DNA of 64,000 nt from Piezodorus guildinii (lineage: Eukaryota > Arthropoda > Insecta > Hemiptera > Pentatomidae). The position numbers were made by a program, and so were the translations under genes. Under the pieces are notes generated by a model. The model saw only the letters and a program-made list of their open reading frames with translations, ran no database searches and was not told where the DNA came from. Location: contig CM041292.1 of NCBI GenBank assembly GCA_023052935.1, positions 145,190,939-145,254,938 on the forward strand. Reading direction: 5' to 3'. This document shows, in pieces, positions 44,706 through 55,395 of the stretch (position 1 is the first letter of the stretch; the number at the start of each line of letters is the position of its first letter).

Positions 44706-44979
44706 CTTTGTATTCTTTGGTAATATCCTCTTGATTTTAGTCCTAATTAATATTTTAAATATTATTTTTAAATAATTTTCTTGGTTGAGTAGAATCAAAC
44801 CCTTTTTTTTTTTTTTTTAAACTTTTTCAAAGAAACTTATAAAAATTTAAATTAAAAAAAATGAGTCCTAAGACATCGTTTATCTACCATGTCTTTACTC
44901 TTTTACTTGCAACAGATTTTAATTCAATTAAATACTGAAATAAAGTATTATAAATGTCTATATTTTTGGGCCGATATTA

Positions 44980-45060
44980 CGTTATCGATAAAGTTCACGG
45001 AAATTGATATCGTTATCCTGTCTCTAATAGACAGTTATACACAGAGCGCATGCGCCAGTC
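44980..45060. promoter_or_regulatory. Promoter-like patch: TTATCGATAA and GAGCGCATGCGCC
   Basis: TTATCGATAA at about 44982 contains the insect DRE core (TATCGATA). About 60 bases on lies the CpG-rich near-palindrome GCGCATGCGC (about 45048-45057), resembling NRF-1/erect-wing sites. Both motif types are known in insect housekeeping promoters. No linked first exon is identified, so this is inference. Confidence 0.3.
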
Positions 45061-45119
45061 TAGAGCATGTTGGTAAAGTTATCATGGTTACGAAATCGAA
45101 GCTTTAACCCCTGCCAAAA

Positions 45120-45343
45120 TAAGTATGAATGTGGCAAAGATTATAATTATTTTATTTTATTTATTTATTTTATTTTATGTATTTATTTTATTTTTTTATT
45201 TTTATTTTTATTTAGGTTAACTTTTTTATTTTACTTTGTACATATGGAATGAATGACTTCTATTAGCTCTAATACTTATTGCCCAAGATAGTGGCAGATT
45301 GTATTACTCCTTAATAAAGCAATATTATAACTAAAAAAAAAAA
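45120..45343 (+). mobile_element. LINE-A 3' UTR insertion, 5'-truncated
   Basis: Carries the LINE-A UTR phrases AAGTATGAATGTGGCAAAG, TACTTATTGCCCAAGATAG and GTGGCAGATTGTATTACTCC, with AATAAA and a short poly(A). CTGCCAAAA flanks both sides (45111-45119 and 45344-45352), a 9-bp target duplication. Confidence 0.85.
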
Positions 45344-45344
45344 C

Positions 45345-46160
45345 TGCCAAAAATCGCATAACGCGCCTATGGAAGTTTTCTCTTCAATAATAAATACATT
45401 TTTAAAAAATACGTTATTAATATTATGTTAAAAACCACGTGACTATCTTTTTACTTCATGGTAGGTATTTAGAACAACAACATGTGTTTTTATTTAGTTC
45501 ATTCAAAGGTGAGTTTGTTTTTCGGTTGTTAACTAAACAAACATATGTCGACGGCTTAGACATCCTGAATGTTGCTGTAAAATCAATTTTCTATCGGTTG
45601 TTGAATATTCTACTCGAAAGGTCAATGCTATTTCTCTTTATTTTCGTTGAATTATTTATAGTTTTGGTATGTTATTAGTAAATATGAAAGGAACAGTGGT
45701 ATAACAAACAGCGAGATGTGTTGATAAGTTTATAAGAATGCGTGGATCTCTAGCTATCATATCTCGTTGGCTGGCGGCGTTGCACGAACGGCGTTTCAAT
45801 TCTACCAAGGCCGTTGGTCCAGTTATCTCATCTACCAAACTCTTTGTCCTCCCATGCTCATCAGGAGCAATTGGCTAAGAGATGGGAGGTATGTTATGTT
45901 TACACCACACGTGTTCAGTCTATTTATACCATCGTTTCCGAATCTTATTTGCGTTTTGATGTGTAAATATAGCTCTCGGGCGGGCAGTTGTGTAAATACA
46001 GTTGCTTCAAAATAAGGTTGCTTTCTTGATATCAGTCGCTGTTTCCTGTTAAAAAGTATTTTTACAGTTCCTTTGGCATATTCACTTTAGTTAGGGGTCA
46101 AGTGTTAAGGCGAAAGTTTTTTCTTTTGGTATGAATATATTATCTCATATTTTTCATTTA
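45345..46160. other. No confident gene
   Basis: 45740-46010 is GC-richer, with a region resembling a tRNA-derived head (TCGTTGGCTGGCGGCGTTGC and GGCGTTTCAATTC). It is too degraded to call. Plus-strand open stretches here show no domains. Confidence 0.35.
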
Positions 46161-46167
46161 TTAAAAT

Positions 46168-46427
46168 TTAAAAAAAATCTGGTGCGCGCAACACACGACT
46201 TTCACTCACCTCCGTTGTTAAAATCAATTTAAGAATTTTTAAATACATATAAATATACAAATAAATTGTTTAAGAATTAATTATTTTGAATTTCAATAGA
46301 AACGTGTATTTTATTAAATAATCGATTATATTTATATCTACAACAATCAGTTAGTTTTATCGGCTTTTCATCACTCTCTATTAACCTTTAAAATTCCGTG
46401 TATTAGATAATATTTTTACATTCACTT
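46168..46427 (-). repeat. CST repeat, terminal fragment
   Basis: AAATCTGGTGCGCGCAACAC followed by ACGACTTTCACTCACCTCCG and the subterminal block through CAATCAGTTAGTTTTATCGG. It directly abuts the next, oppositely oriented copy. Confidence 0.8.
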
Positions 46428-47272
46428 ACTATATAAAGTAATTGTATTGCTATTCCAGTTTTCAACGGAAATACATGTTTTAGGGTCCCCTGAGTCCAAA
46501 TAACCAAGTCCCGCAAAAACGTCTGTGTGGGTGGTAACTCCCGGGCGGAAACGGTAAGTCTTATGAAACTGAAATTTCATATTTAAGACAACTATACACC
46601 CGAGACGTTACAAAATCTTTTTAATCAAAATCAGCTTACCAGAAGAGCCACTTTATACCATGCAGTTTGCATCTTTTTCCGATTTTCTCGAAAACGGTTC
46701 CGACGATTTTCTTCAAACTCGCTATATCGATGTAATATTTAATGGGCTTTAATATCATTTAGATTTCATTCTGATTAAAATGGTCTGACAGGGCATAAAT
46801 GCCGATATTTTAAATTGTCTTCCTCTAAAGTACCTTTAGTTTTGTAGATTCTATAAAAATAACTATATTATCTTGTTACCACTGAAGAAAAACCGGTAAA
46901 TATATAGATTGAATGAATTCGATACGCAACTAAAGGAGAAAACAGAAAAAATATATTTTTAATGCAATTTTTCTTTTTTGAACATGTAATATACATGTAT
47001 GATATACCGTTGGAAAGCTTGAGATTTTAGAAAATATATTATCTCATACACAAGCTTTTAAAAGTTAGTAGAGATTGATAAAAAGCGGATAAAATTAACT
47101 GATTGTTTTAGATAATAACATAATAGATTATTTAATAAAACACATGTTTTTATCGAAAATCAACTTAATTAATTCATTAAACTAATTTCATCTCTAACGG
47201 TATTCAAAAATTTTTAAATTGATTTTAACAAGGGTGGTAAGTGAAAGTCGTGTGTTGCGCCCACCAGATTTT
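46428..47272 (+). repeat. CST repeat, near-complete copy
   Basis: From TTACATTCACTTACTATATA through ACATGTTTTAGGGTCCCCTG and ATGATATACCGTTGGAAAGC to GGTAAGTGAAAGTCGTGTGT. Confidence 0.85.
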
Positions 47273-48000
47273 TATCTCTTACTGTACTTGAAAATTCTCT
47301 GATAGATTTTAAATACGAAGGAAAGTGAAAGTCGTGTATTGCCCGCACCAGATTTTTTCTTAAATCTTTAGCTATCCAGCGGTTTATCTTACTTCTATAT
47401 TACTATTCATGTGTTCAAAAACATAAAAATTGCATTAAAAAATATGTCTGCACTTTCCTTCTTTAGTTTTTTATTCGCTCAACTTGCACATTTACCCGTT
47501 ATTTAATAATGCTAATAAGATGATTTTTTGAAATTTACAGAATTAAAAGTACTTCAGAGAAAGAAAATTTAAAATATCGGCATTTAAGCCTTGTCAGACT
47601 ATTTCAATCAGAATAAAACCTACATCATATTAGAGCCCATCAAATTGTATATCGATATATATAGTTTAATCAAAATCATTAGAGCCGTTTTTGAGAAAAT
47701 CGTAAAAAGGTCCGAAATGCATGGTATGAAGTAGATCTTTCGGTCAGCTGATTTTGATGAAAAAGTTGCTGTAACATCTCGGACGTATAGTTATCTTAAA
47801 TATGAAATTTCTGTTTTATAGGGCTTTTCGTTTTTGCCCGGGATTTACCTCACACGGTCCTTTTTGCGGAACTTTGGTTATTCGAACTCAGGAGACCGTA
47901 AAACGTGTATTTCCTTTGATAACTGGTTTTCGAAAATTTTCACGATCGCTGTACTTTCTCTTACTATAAATTTCATATATAAGTGAGTGAAAGTAAAAGT
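47273..48000 (-). repeat. CST repeat, inverted partial copy plus duplicated terminus
   Basis: 47273-47362 repeats the plus-oriented terminus (AAAGTGAAAGTCGTGTATTG). From about 47363 the sequence runs as an inverted CST to AAGTGAGTGAAAGTAAAAG at 48000, missing its own terminus. Confidence 0.75.
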
Positions 48001-48004
48001 ATTT

Positions 48005-49125
48005 TTTAAAAACAACTTTGATTTAAATTGTAGCATTAATCGCAGAAATAACATTAATTTGTATATTCTTCGATCGGTAGATACGAATGTTAATTCAAAA
48101 TTCTATTAATTTTACAATTAGATTAGGTTATTTTTTTAAATGTTTCGTGACTCACAATCTTTGCAAAATCATGTTATTTGTGAGGTTTAACTTCATAACA
48201 CGCAATAGAAAAAGCTTAATAACATTATAATCTGATGGTGTCATACGCAGTGCTTCATAAACGTGGTTATACGTCTGAGAAACCTTGAAATCTTGGGCAT
48301 GATTAGTAAAATGAGCTGTTGGAAAATAAATAAAACATATTTTTTTAAAATTATTATAATTTTTTTTTTGTTAACCAATTAGTAACAAATAGATTTTATT
48401 AATCCCCTTTAGAACCCTAATTCGTAAAAATGAATTAATGTTGCTTCATCTTACGATTCTGAATTTAATCTAGTTCTTTCTCTATGCCATTATTTCATAT
48501 GAACATGATCTCAAAGTTATACCATTGAAACCTGGTTTTGTGTGTAGTACTTAGGTCTCACTGAAATGGGGAATATTAATGTATTGGTTACTGATATATT
48601 TATTTTTCCAATTATCATATTTATTGGTGTCATAACCCTCAATTTTGCACCAGATTTGTAATTTTAATGCCTGCTGATAAAATATTACTGTTTTGCATAG
48701 GTATATGGCAAGTTTCAATTAGAGCAGTTTAATATATTTATCACTTCCTTTACTAAGAGGAAGTTACTCCTAATTGCCCCTTTCCCAAACAGCTTTTTCC
48801 TAGCTCCTTTAAAACATGGCATATTCTCCAGATTTATATACAATTTACTATTTCATTTATTAAATTAATATCTAAGACATCTTGATTTCGAATAAAGCAT
48901 TAATACTTATATACATATTTTAAAAAATATATGTATGATGATTGTACATCCGTCCGAACTATTATTAGATATATTATGTAAATAAGAAAAACGAAATGCT
49001 TTTCTTATTTATTATTACATCCCATAAAAAAAAAAATGGAAATATTTTTTAAGACAATAATTTTTTTTTAGACTATTCTATGATCGCACTCATATTTTAG
49101 TCACTTTTTTTTTTTTTTAATTTCT
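48005..49125. other. No recognised gene
   Basis: AT-rich with no supported feature. Confidence 0.4.
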
Positions 49126-49129
49126 CATA

Positions 49130-49748
49130 TTTTTACTTTTACTTACCTATATATAGAATATATATCATCGTAAAGTATTGCGATCGTGAACATTTTCGAA
49201 TTCTAGTTTTCAACGGAAATACACATGACCCAAGTCCCAATAAATTGTGCAAGCTTTAATATAATATAGATTTCATTCTAATTGAAATAGTTTGTCAGAG
49301 TTTAAATCCCAATATTTTAAAAACGATTCCTCTAATGTACCTTTAATTTCGTAGATTTTATATTACTGACCATATTATCTGATTAGCATTGCTAAAAAAC
49401 AGGTATATATAGAAGTTGAACGAATTCGATAACCAACGAAAGGAGAAAACTGCAAAAATATTTTTTTAATACAATTTTTTATTTTTTTAACTGAGAACAG
49501 TAATATAGATATAAATATATCGTTAGAATGCTAAAGATTGTAAAAGTTAACGGAGAGTGATGAAAAGCCGTTAAAACAAACTGATTGTCGTAGATAATAA
49601 TATAATAGATTATTTAAAATGCATGTTTTTATTAAAATCCAATGTAAATAATTCTTTAACAATTTATTTCGTTTCTAAATTTGTTTCGAAATTATTAATT
49701 TGACATAAATAAGAAGTGAAAGTTGTGTTTTGTGCGCACCAGATTTTT
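49130..49748 (+). repeat. CST repeat with internal deletion
   Basis: Begins TTTTACTTTTACTTACCTAT. It jumps from ACGGAAATACACATGACCC to the TAATATAGATTTCATTCTAA region, so about 200 bases are missing. It ends AAGTGAAAGTTGTGTTTTGT and GCGCACCAG. Confidence 0.8.
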
Positions 49749-49749
49749 T

Positions 49750-50500
49750 ATATCATCATTACTTCTTTATTGTATGATTTTTTAAAACTTATTTGAAGGA
49801 AAAGTGGAAGAAAACGTTTAAAGTGAGTGTTATTTGAAAAAAAAAAAAAAAAATTCTGTAATTTCATAATGTTTAATAATTCGTAAAAGCGACACTTTTC
49901 TTGTGCTAAAGGATAGAGATTTATTTATTTATTGGAAAATATCTACCTCGTATGTCGTTTTGCCTTATTCAGTTTTATATACAGTTGTATATTTTTGTTC
50001 GTAAAGATATTGAAAAATTTACTCATATATTATTAAAAATAAATAAAAGATTTGAGGAAATATGGGCAAATAAACTGTATTCAAATTGCAAATCAATTAT
50101 AAATAAGAAAGGTATTCAGCCAAGTTGTGATTAAGCTGGATGAATGGCTTTAGTAAAAGAAAGGCAGTCCCGACTCCAGCTCTCCAGCACTCCAGTTCCA
50201 GGCCAGTGGGTTGGAGATCTAATGAGCTATGACGTGTACCTTAAGAGCTAATGAACCTTAGGTAGGCAACCATTTGACTATTTCAATTAGTTTCTAGGAG
50301 TTATCTCCTTCAACTTCTCCTCTTTAGAAATCAGGTGTTTATTTATAGGCACATTGAACGATAATTATTTAGACCTATTTCTCACATAATAATTAATCAG
50401 ATTAATGGATTACATTATTTTTTTTTATATTGCTTGTCAGATTAATTGCATTGAAAAATGTTCAAATCTGGATAGTAAAATTCGAGTTGAAAGGTACGTC
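49750..50500. other. No recognised gene
   Basis: A 60-codon plus-strand open frame at 49952-50134 has no recognisable features. 50160-50230 is GC-richer. Confidence 0.4.
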
Positions 50501-50503
50501 GGT

Positions 50504-50557
50504 GATTAGTTAATGCTGGACGAAGACGTGAAAACTATAAAATTATATACAAGTACG

Positions 50558-50559
<2 letters not shown>
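50504..50559. repeat. LINE-A target-site duplication, left copy (56 bp)
   Basis: Identical over 56 bases to 55396-55451. It begins GATTAGTTAATGCTGGACGA and ends TACAAGTACGTT, abutting the poly(T) end of LINE-A. Confidence 0.95.
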
Positions 50560-50588
<29 letters not shown>

Positions 50589-51081
50589 TGAGATATATTA
50601 CAATTTGTTTCTATATGAACATTAGTAATAGTGATATATGAACCCATTCACACAATATATACAATGATAAAGTCAAATAAATAAAATATAATATATATAC
50701 AAAATAAGAAAACAAACAACAACCTATAACTGAGATAAATACAAATAAATGATATATATAGAATTAAATAATAATAAATATAAAAACAAAACAAAACAAA
50801 ACATTAACCTATAATTGAGATAAATAAAAGTTTGCAAATAAACAAACATCATTCAAACAAACATAACTATATACAAAATATACAAGTGCTATAGAGGGAC
50901 CCCAGACTGGGCTTTTCCCCCCACTTGTGGAGGAAAAAGCGGAATCCAAAAGATCCTAGCCCCTCGCCCTCAGCCGCGTCACTGGTGTGAATCAGTGGAG
51001 GCCGAACTAGGGCGCACTAGCCACAAACATACATTACATGAGTGGAGGATCTGACCAGTGTCAGAACTCCAATTTAAACGT

Positions 51082-53760
51082 TTACAATACGTCTCGCGGC
51101 CACTGCCGTTTCAATCTTCGAGGAGGATTGTAGGGATGGGTGGTGCTGGATAGGGATTGTGCTAGAGGGTTAGGATGATGAATAAGGTTCTGATGAAATT
51201 TGGAAAATTTGGATGGTACCAGGTCTAAAATAAACGGAATTTTAAGGTCGTGGTGTAGGGTAGAGTTGGTAACGTAATAAGGAGCATTAACTATTGTTCG
51301 GAGAACTTTGGATTGGAAGGATTGGATGCGTTTGATGTTAGAATGTTTAGCTGCTCCCCACAGTTCAAGTCCGTAGGTCCATATTGGTTTCAGTACTGTC
51401 TTGTATATTAGTAATTTGTTGTCAACTGTAAGATGAGATTTTCTGTTTAGTAGTCTGTATAACTGGCCGAATCTGCGGTTAAGTTCTTTTCTTTTAAGTC
51501 TTTTGTGTGGGTTCCACGTCAGCCTTTTGTCTAGTAAAAAGCCAAGATACCGGACTGTGTCAGAGGAAGGAAGCGGTAGGGAATTGAAATAAACCGTTGG
51601 ACAGGATTTGCGTCGAAGAGTGAATGTGACGTGTGAGCACTTGTTTTCGTTCACCTTAATACGCCAAGCGTTACACCAGTCTTCGACAAGGGAAAGGTGA
51701 TTTTGTAAAATAAGCGATGCTGCTTCAGGATCGGAATTGGATGACAAAATGGCGGTATCATCAGCAAATGTTGCCAGAAAGGTATCGGGATCGGTAGGGA
51801 TATCGGCGGTGTAGAGGATGTAGAGGACGGGTCCCAAGACGCTGCCTTGAGGAACACCAGCCTCAACAATATAATGTTTGGAAAATTCTGAGCCACAGCG
51901 AACTCGGAAGGAGCGGTTTGATAGATAGGATCGGAGGACTAGGTATAAGGATTGGGGTAAATGGGTTTTGAGCTTAAAGAGCAATCCCGGGTGCCACAAC
52001 CGGTCGAAAGCTTGAGATATGTCCAGAAAGGCACCCGAACAATACTCCTTGCACTCAAGGGCAGAGGAAATGTGGTCCACAACTCGGAGTCCTTGCTGAA
52101 CCGTGGAATGTTGAGGACGAAATCCGAACTGATGTGAAGGAAAATTTTGAAATTTGGCTAGGATTCGTTTTAGTAGGAGCTTTTCGAAAATTTTTGAGAG
52201 GATCGGAAGTAGGCTGATAGGTCTGTAAGATGACGTGTTGTTAGAAGGTTTGCCTGGTTTCAGGAAAAGGATGATAGTTGAATGTTTCCATAAAAGAGGA
52301 AAATAGGTAGTGCGTAGGATACAGTTATAGAGATATGTAAGGAATGTAATGGCTTTAGGTGGAAGTTGTCTTAAGATTTGAGGAGTAAGGAGATCGTATC
52401 CAGGGGATTTACGGAGAGGAAGCTTTTTAAGAAGATATCTGACCTCAGAGGGATTAACTGCTTTAGGTGGTAAGGAAAGCGGTATTGGTGATATAAGGAA
52501 CTCTTCAACTGCCGCCGTATGGGTAGGATTAAGCTCTGGATGAGGAGTAAAAACTTTGGAAAGGTGCTGTGCGAATTCCTCGGCCTTATCCTTGTCAGAA
52601 GCAGCCCAGGAACTATCACAGCGCCGGAGAGGATGGGAAATGGTGTGGGATTTTAGGATTCTCTTCGTGACATTCCAAAGGGAATTGTCACGAGTCGAGA
52701 GAGAGGAGAGGTAGGTATTGTAGGATTGGGAACGGAAGATCGCCAACTCCCGCTTTAATTTTCTACAAAAAAAGTTATAGGAGCGGCGATCCTCTGGGTG
52801 GCGGGTGCGTTGCCATAATGTTCTGGCTCGGCGTTTGCTGTTGATGAGGTCTGTCAGGTGTTGTGGTAAATGGCTTTTATAAGGAATTATTTGGGAGTAC
52901 TTGGGAGAGGAGGCAGTCCAGGCAGCTTGTTGAATAGCGGTTGTAAAGGAATATACGGCGTCGTCAAGGTCATTTGGGGTTTTCAGAATCACTCTGAGGT
53001 CAATATCATTAGTGAGGATTTCGCGGAAGAGGTTACAGTTAACAGGGCCTCTAAGGAATGACGGTGGGATAGGTTTAGGAATAGGTGTTATGGATACATT
53101 TAGAATCAATGGACTATGATCAGAGGATAGTTCATCAAGGCGAGCTATGGAAAAATTAAGAGAGCCTAATCCGCTGTGGATGAAGAAGTCAAGGATGTCA
53201 GGATTACGGTTAGGATCTGTTGGCCAGTAGGTAGGAGAATCGGGAGGTAGGAGATGAAAGCGTCGGGAGTTGAGTGCAGACTGCAATGTCCGCCCACGAG
53301 AATTGGTGGTTCTAGAACCCCACTGTTGATTCTTGGCATTTAAGTCTGCACCCAAAATGAAGTGATTACCCAAGTAGTTGAGAAAGGATTCAAATTGGGC
53401 AGAGGAAATGGGATGTTTAGGAGGGCAGTATGCTGATGCGATGATAAGCGGAAAGGAAAATGTTTTGATAACAATGGAAGTTGCTTGTAGGTAATCGTGG
53501 GCGGGAAGTGGGTGTAAGTGATGGGAGAGGGATCGGCGGACTATGACAGCAGAACCGGCATGGGCTTTGCCGTCTGGATGGTCTGTCCGGTATGTCGTGT
53601 ATCCTGGTATTTTAAAGTACTGTTTAGTGGTTAGTCTAGTTTCAGTAATGAGTGCAACATCAATGTTTTTGTCTTGCAGTACGGCTGTAAGTTCGTCAGT
53701 GTGAGTTCTAACGCCATTCGCATTCCAAAGGAGAATGGATAAGGAATTAGGTGTAGTCAT
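51082..53760 (-). CDS. LINE-A ORF2: endonuclease and reverse transcriptase
   Basis: 892 codons. The N-terminal APE-type endonuclease (residues about 1-225) shows LLWNANGVRT, ITETRL (E40), ILGADLNAK (D139, N141) and SSDHSPL (D214, H215), the expected metal-binding and catalytic positions. It nicks target DNA to prime reverse transcription. The reverse transcriptase (about 430-720) shows KSPGYDLLTP, SYRPISLLPILSKIFEKLLL, HQFGFRPQHSTV, GAFLDISQAFDRLWH, AGVPQGSVLGPVLY and TFADDTA (D667, D668). The tail ends NPPRRLKRQWPRDVL. No RNase H domain is visible. The ATG at 53760 follows the ORF1 stop directly and in frame. It is intact from end to end. Confidence 0.97.
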   Translation of the reverse strand: MTTPNSLSILLWNANGVRTHTDELTAVLQDKNIDVALITETRLTTKQYFKIPGYTTYRTDHPDGKAHAGSAVIVRRSLSHHLHPLPAHDYLQATSIVIKTFSFPLIIASAYCPPKHPISSAQFESFLNYLGNHFILGADLNAKNQQWGSRTTNSRGRTLQSALNSRRFHLLPPDSPTYWPTDPNRNPDILDFFIHSGLGSLNFSIARLDELSSDHSPLILNVSITPIPKPIPPSFLRGPVNCNLFREILTNDIDLRVILKTPNDLDDAVYSFTTAIQQAAWTASSPKYSQIIPYKSHLPQHLTDLINSKRRARTLWQRTRHPEDRRSYNFFCRKLKRELAIFRSQSYNTYLSSLSTRDNSLWNVTKRILKSHTISHPLRRCDSSWAASDKDKAEEFAQHLSKVFTPHPELNPTHTAAVEEFLISPIPLSLPPKAVNPSEVRYLLKKLPLRKSPGYDLLTPQILRQLPPKAITFLTYLYNCILRTTYFPLLWKHSTIILFLKPGKPSNNTSSYRPISLLPILSKIFEKLLLKRILAKFQNFPSHQFGFRPQHSTVQQGLRVVDHISSALECKEYCSGAFLDISQAFDRLWHPGLLFKLKTHLPQSLYLVLRSYLSNRSFRVRCGSEFSKHYIVEAGVPQGSVLGPVLYILYTADIPTDPDTFLATFADDTAILSSNSDPEAASLILQNHLSLVEDWCNAWRIKVNENKCSHVTFTLRRKSCPTVYFNSLPLPSSDTVRYLGFLLDKRLTWNPHKRLKRKELNRRFGQLYRLLNRKSHLTVDNKLLIYKTVLKPIWTYGLELWGAAKHSNIKRIQSFQSKVLRTIVNAPYYVTNSTLHHDLKIPFILDLVPSKFSKFHQNLIHHPNPLAQSLSSTTHPYNPPRRLKRQWPRDVL

Positions 53761-55071
53761 TTATGGTTTTTTTAAGGCAGGAATGAGATTTGTTACGAGA
53801 TTCGTAAGGAGTGATATTAGGGGCATAACAAGGGATTTAATTTCGGAGATAAAGGATGTCATCAAACTGGTAAGGTCTGTGGCATTTGAAGGAGGAGGGA
53901 TATGAGAGATTTGTGGTTGATTAGGATTTTTAGGATTGGTTACATTTTGAGGAAGAGGTATATGTGGAATGGATTGAGGTACATTCTGTAGTTCCGGCAG
54001 GGCCACGGCTTCAGTACTTTGATTCCCACCTCCAAGTAGGTGGGCAAATGATACATTGGCATCAATAAGTTTTGAGGGTTCTCTTCTGTTTCTTACTTGT
54101 CTTGCTGTTTCATCCAGTACTTGAGGTTTTTGAAACCTGGTCCTCAGTTCCTTATAGATTTGGCATCCTTTATAGTTGGCTGGGTGGTCCTTGAGGCAAT
54201 GAGCACATACAGCTGGTGTTGATTTTGGTTTTGTACACTCCACAGACTTGTGCTGTTCACCGCATTTCACGCATCGAGGTATGTGATGACAATAACTTTT
54301 AGTATGACCATATGCTTGACAGTTATGGCACTGAACTATCTCCTTCTTTATGTAAGGTTTTTCAACTCTTACGCTGGTATAGTATAATCTATTGAGGTCA
54401 TAGATTTTTTCAACTCCTTCTGCTGGTTCCAAATCCACAAAAAAGAGAGGTAGAGGAATTTTATCCTTTAGGACATTAGTGACTTGCCGCACTTTATAGC
54501 CCATCTCCGTTAGTTCTTCTTTAATTGCTTCAACTGGTGTCGAGGGGTGTAAGTTTCTGATTACAACCCTTAAAGCTCTCTCTTGGCGTAGCTGATAGGT
54601 ATGGAAATCTGCTTTGGTTTCAGTTAAATATTTCACTATTTTTCTATATGTCTCGGCAGTAGTAGGAGATATTTTGGTATCATTAATTCTACTCATACAG
54701 TAGTAGCTGGTAGATTCGGTAATTTTGTTCAATTGCGCACACAACAACTGGAAATTTCTAATATTTTTGACAAATATGGGAGGAGGCCGTGGTTCACTGG
54801 GTATAGGAGTAGATTCCATGTTTTCTTTTTCATTATGCAAAATCTGAAAAGGATTCGGGGTGAAAAACGGCGATTCGTCAGTCATCCCTTGTGACGATGT
54901 GCCAGGTTGTGGTTCAGATTCTGAATTAGTACCCGAAGGGGTTGCTTGTAGATTTAATCTTTTATTAGTATCACGGCGAGGTCTTTGTTTTGTAGGAGAC
55001 GTGATTGAACCACTAGATCTAGATCTTTTAGTTGAAGCTTTGGAGGACATTACTTGATGATAATTTCGCAT
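53761..55071 (-). CDS. LINE-A ORF1: gag-like nucleic-acid-binding protein
   Basis: 436 codons from the ATG at 55071; a second ATG, codon 8, would also serve. The N-terminus is basic and serine-rich. Residues about 155-240 (ALRVVIRNLHPSTPVEAIKE onward) resemble the domain usually found before zinc knuckles in Jockey gag proteins. Zinc knuckles follow: C248-C251-H256-C261, C267-C270-H274-C279 and a variant C289-C292-H296-C303. The proline-rich region (about 365-395) precedes a hydrophobic C-terminal helix-like segment (IKSLVMPLISLLTNLVTNLI). It probably coats LINE RNA in a ribonucleoprotein. It ends KKP, TAA, then the ORF2 ATG. Confidence 0.95.
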   Translation of the reverse strand: MRNYHQVMSSKASTKRSRSSGSITSPTKQRPRRDTNKRLNLQATPSGTNSESEPQPGTSSQGMTDESPFFTPNPFQILHNEKENMESTPIPSEPRPPPIFVKNIRNFQLLCAQLNKITESTSYYCMSRINDTKISPTTAETYRKIVKYLTETKADFHTYQLRQERALRVVIRNLHPSTPVEAIKEELTEMGYKVRQVTNVLKDKIPLPLFFVDLEPAEGVEKIYDLNRLYYTSVRVEKPYIKKEIVQCHNCQAYGHTKSYCHHIPRCVKCGEQHKSVECTKPKSTPAVCAHCLKDHPANYKGCQIYKELRTRFQKPQVLDETARQVRNRREPSKLIDANVSFAHLLGGGNQSTEAVALPELQNVPQSIPHIPLPQNVTNPKNPNQPQISHIPPPSNATDLTSLMTSFISEIKSLVMPLISLLTNLVTNLIPALKKP

Positions 55072-55395
55072 TTCATGTAAGGAAAATAATTAAATAATAA
55101 CCAGATGTGGGGGAAAAAAAAATAACTTAAGAAAACTTAAGCAAGACCAGCCTTGCCTAGCTATTGGCAATCAGCTGATATGAAGAGGTGACTCAGCATT
55201 CACTTTACAGTGTAAATTGTAACCCAACTTACCGTTGTTTGCTCCAATATTAACTGTTGTTGTTATCCTGAAGCCTGGTGATGTTTTCAAGACTGTTCTG
55301 AAGTGATATCCAACTGAAAAAGCAAGAAATCCAAGAGCCGACTTGAAAGATGACCGCTATACACATGCGCATGCGCAGAACTCGACAAGTACGTT
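55072..55395 (-). promoter_or_regulatory. LINE-A 5' UTR with internal promoter candidate
   Basis: The start of the element carries TGCGCATGCGCA (55366-55377), a perfect NRF-1/erect-wing-type palindrome, about 20 bases inside the 5' end. Jockey elements use internal promoters near their 5' ends. LINE-C has the related GTTCTGCGCAAGCGC at 60513-60527. The first 11 bases next to the duplication repeat the start of the target sequence (AACGTACTTGT on the minus strand). Confidence 0.5.

Larger units (their letters stand above)
50560..55395 (-). mobile_element. LINE-A, full-length Jockey-clade retrotransposon
   Basis: A 4.8-kb element on the minus strand: 5' UTR (55072-55395), ORF1 (53761-55071), ORF2 (51082-53760), 3' UTR (50587-51081) and poly(A) of about 27 (complement of 50560-50586), preceded by AATAAA. 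Both ORFs are intact and the 56-bp flanking duplication is perfect, so this is a recent insertion and possibly an active master copy. Fragments at 1-1092, 17735-18300, 34190-34256 and 45120-45343 belong to the same or a close family. Confidence 0.95.

Noticed and set aside
45439..45678. 79-codon plus-strand open frame with hydrophobic end
   Set aside because: Hydrophobic residues are expected from T-rich DNA. No start context, domain or homologous copy was seen.
52870..53061. Plus-strand open frame within the LINE-A ORF2 region
   Set aside because: It is antisense shadow of the intact reverse-transcriptase gene. The same applies at 54860-55057, 61195-61395, 61415-61624, 61708-61902, 62341-62664 and 63694-63957.
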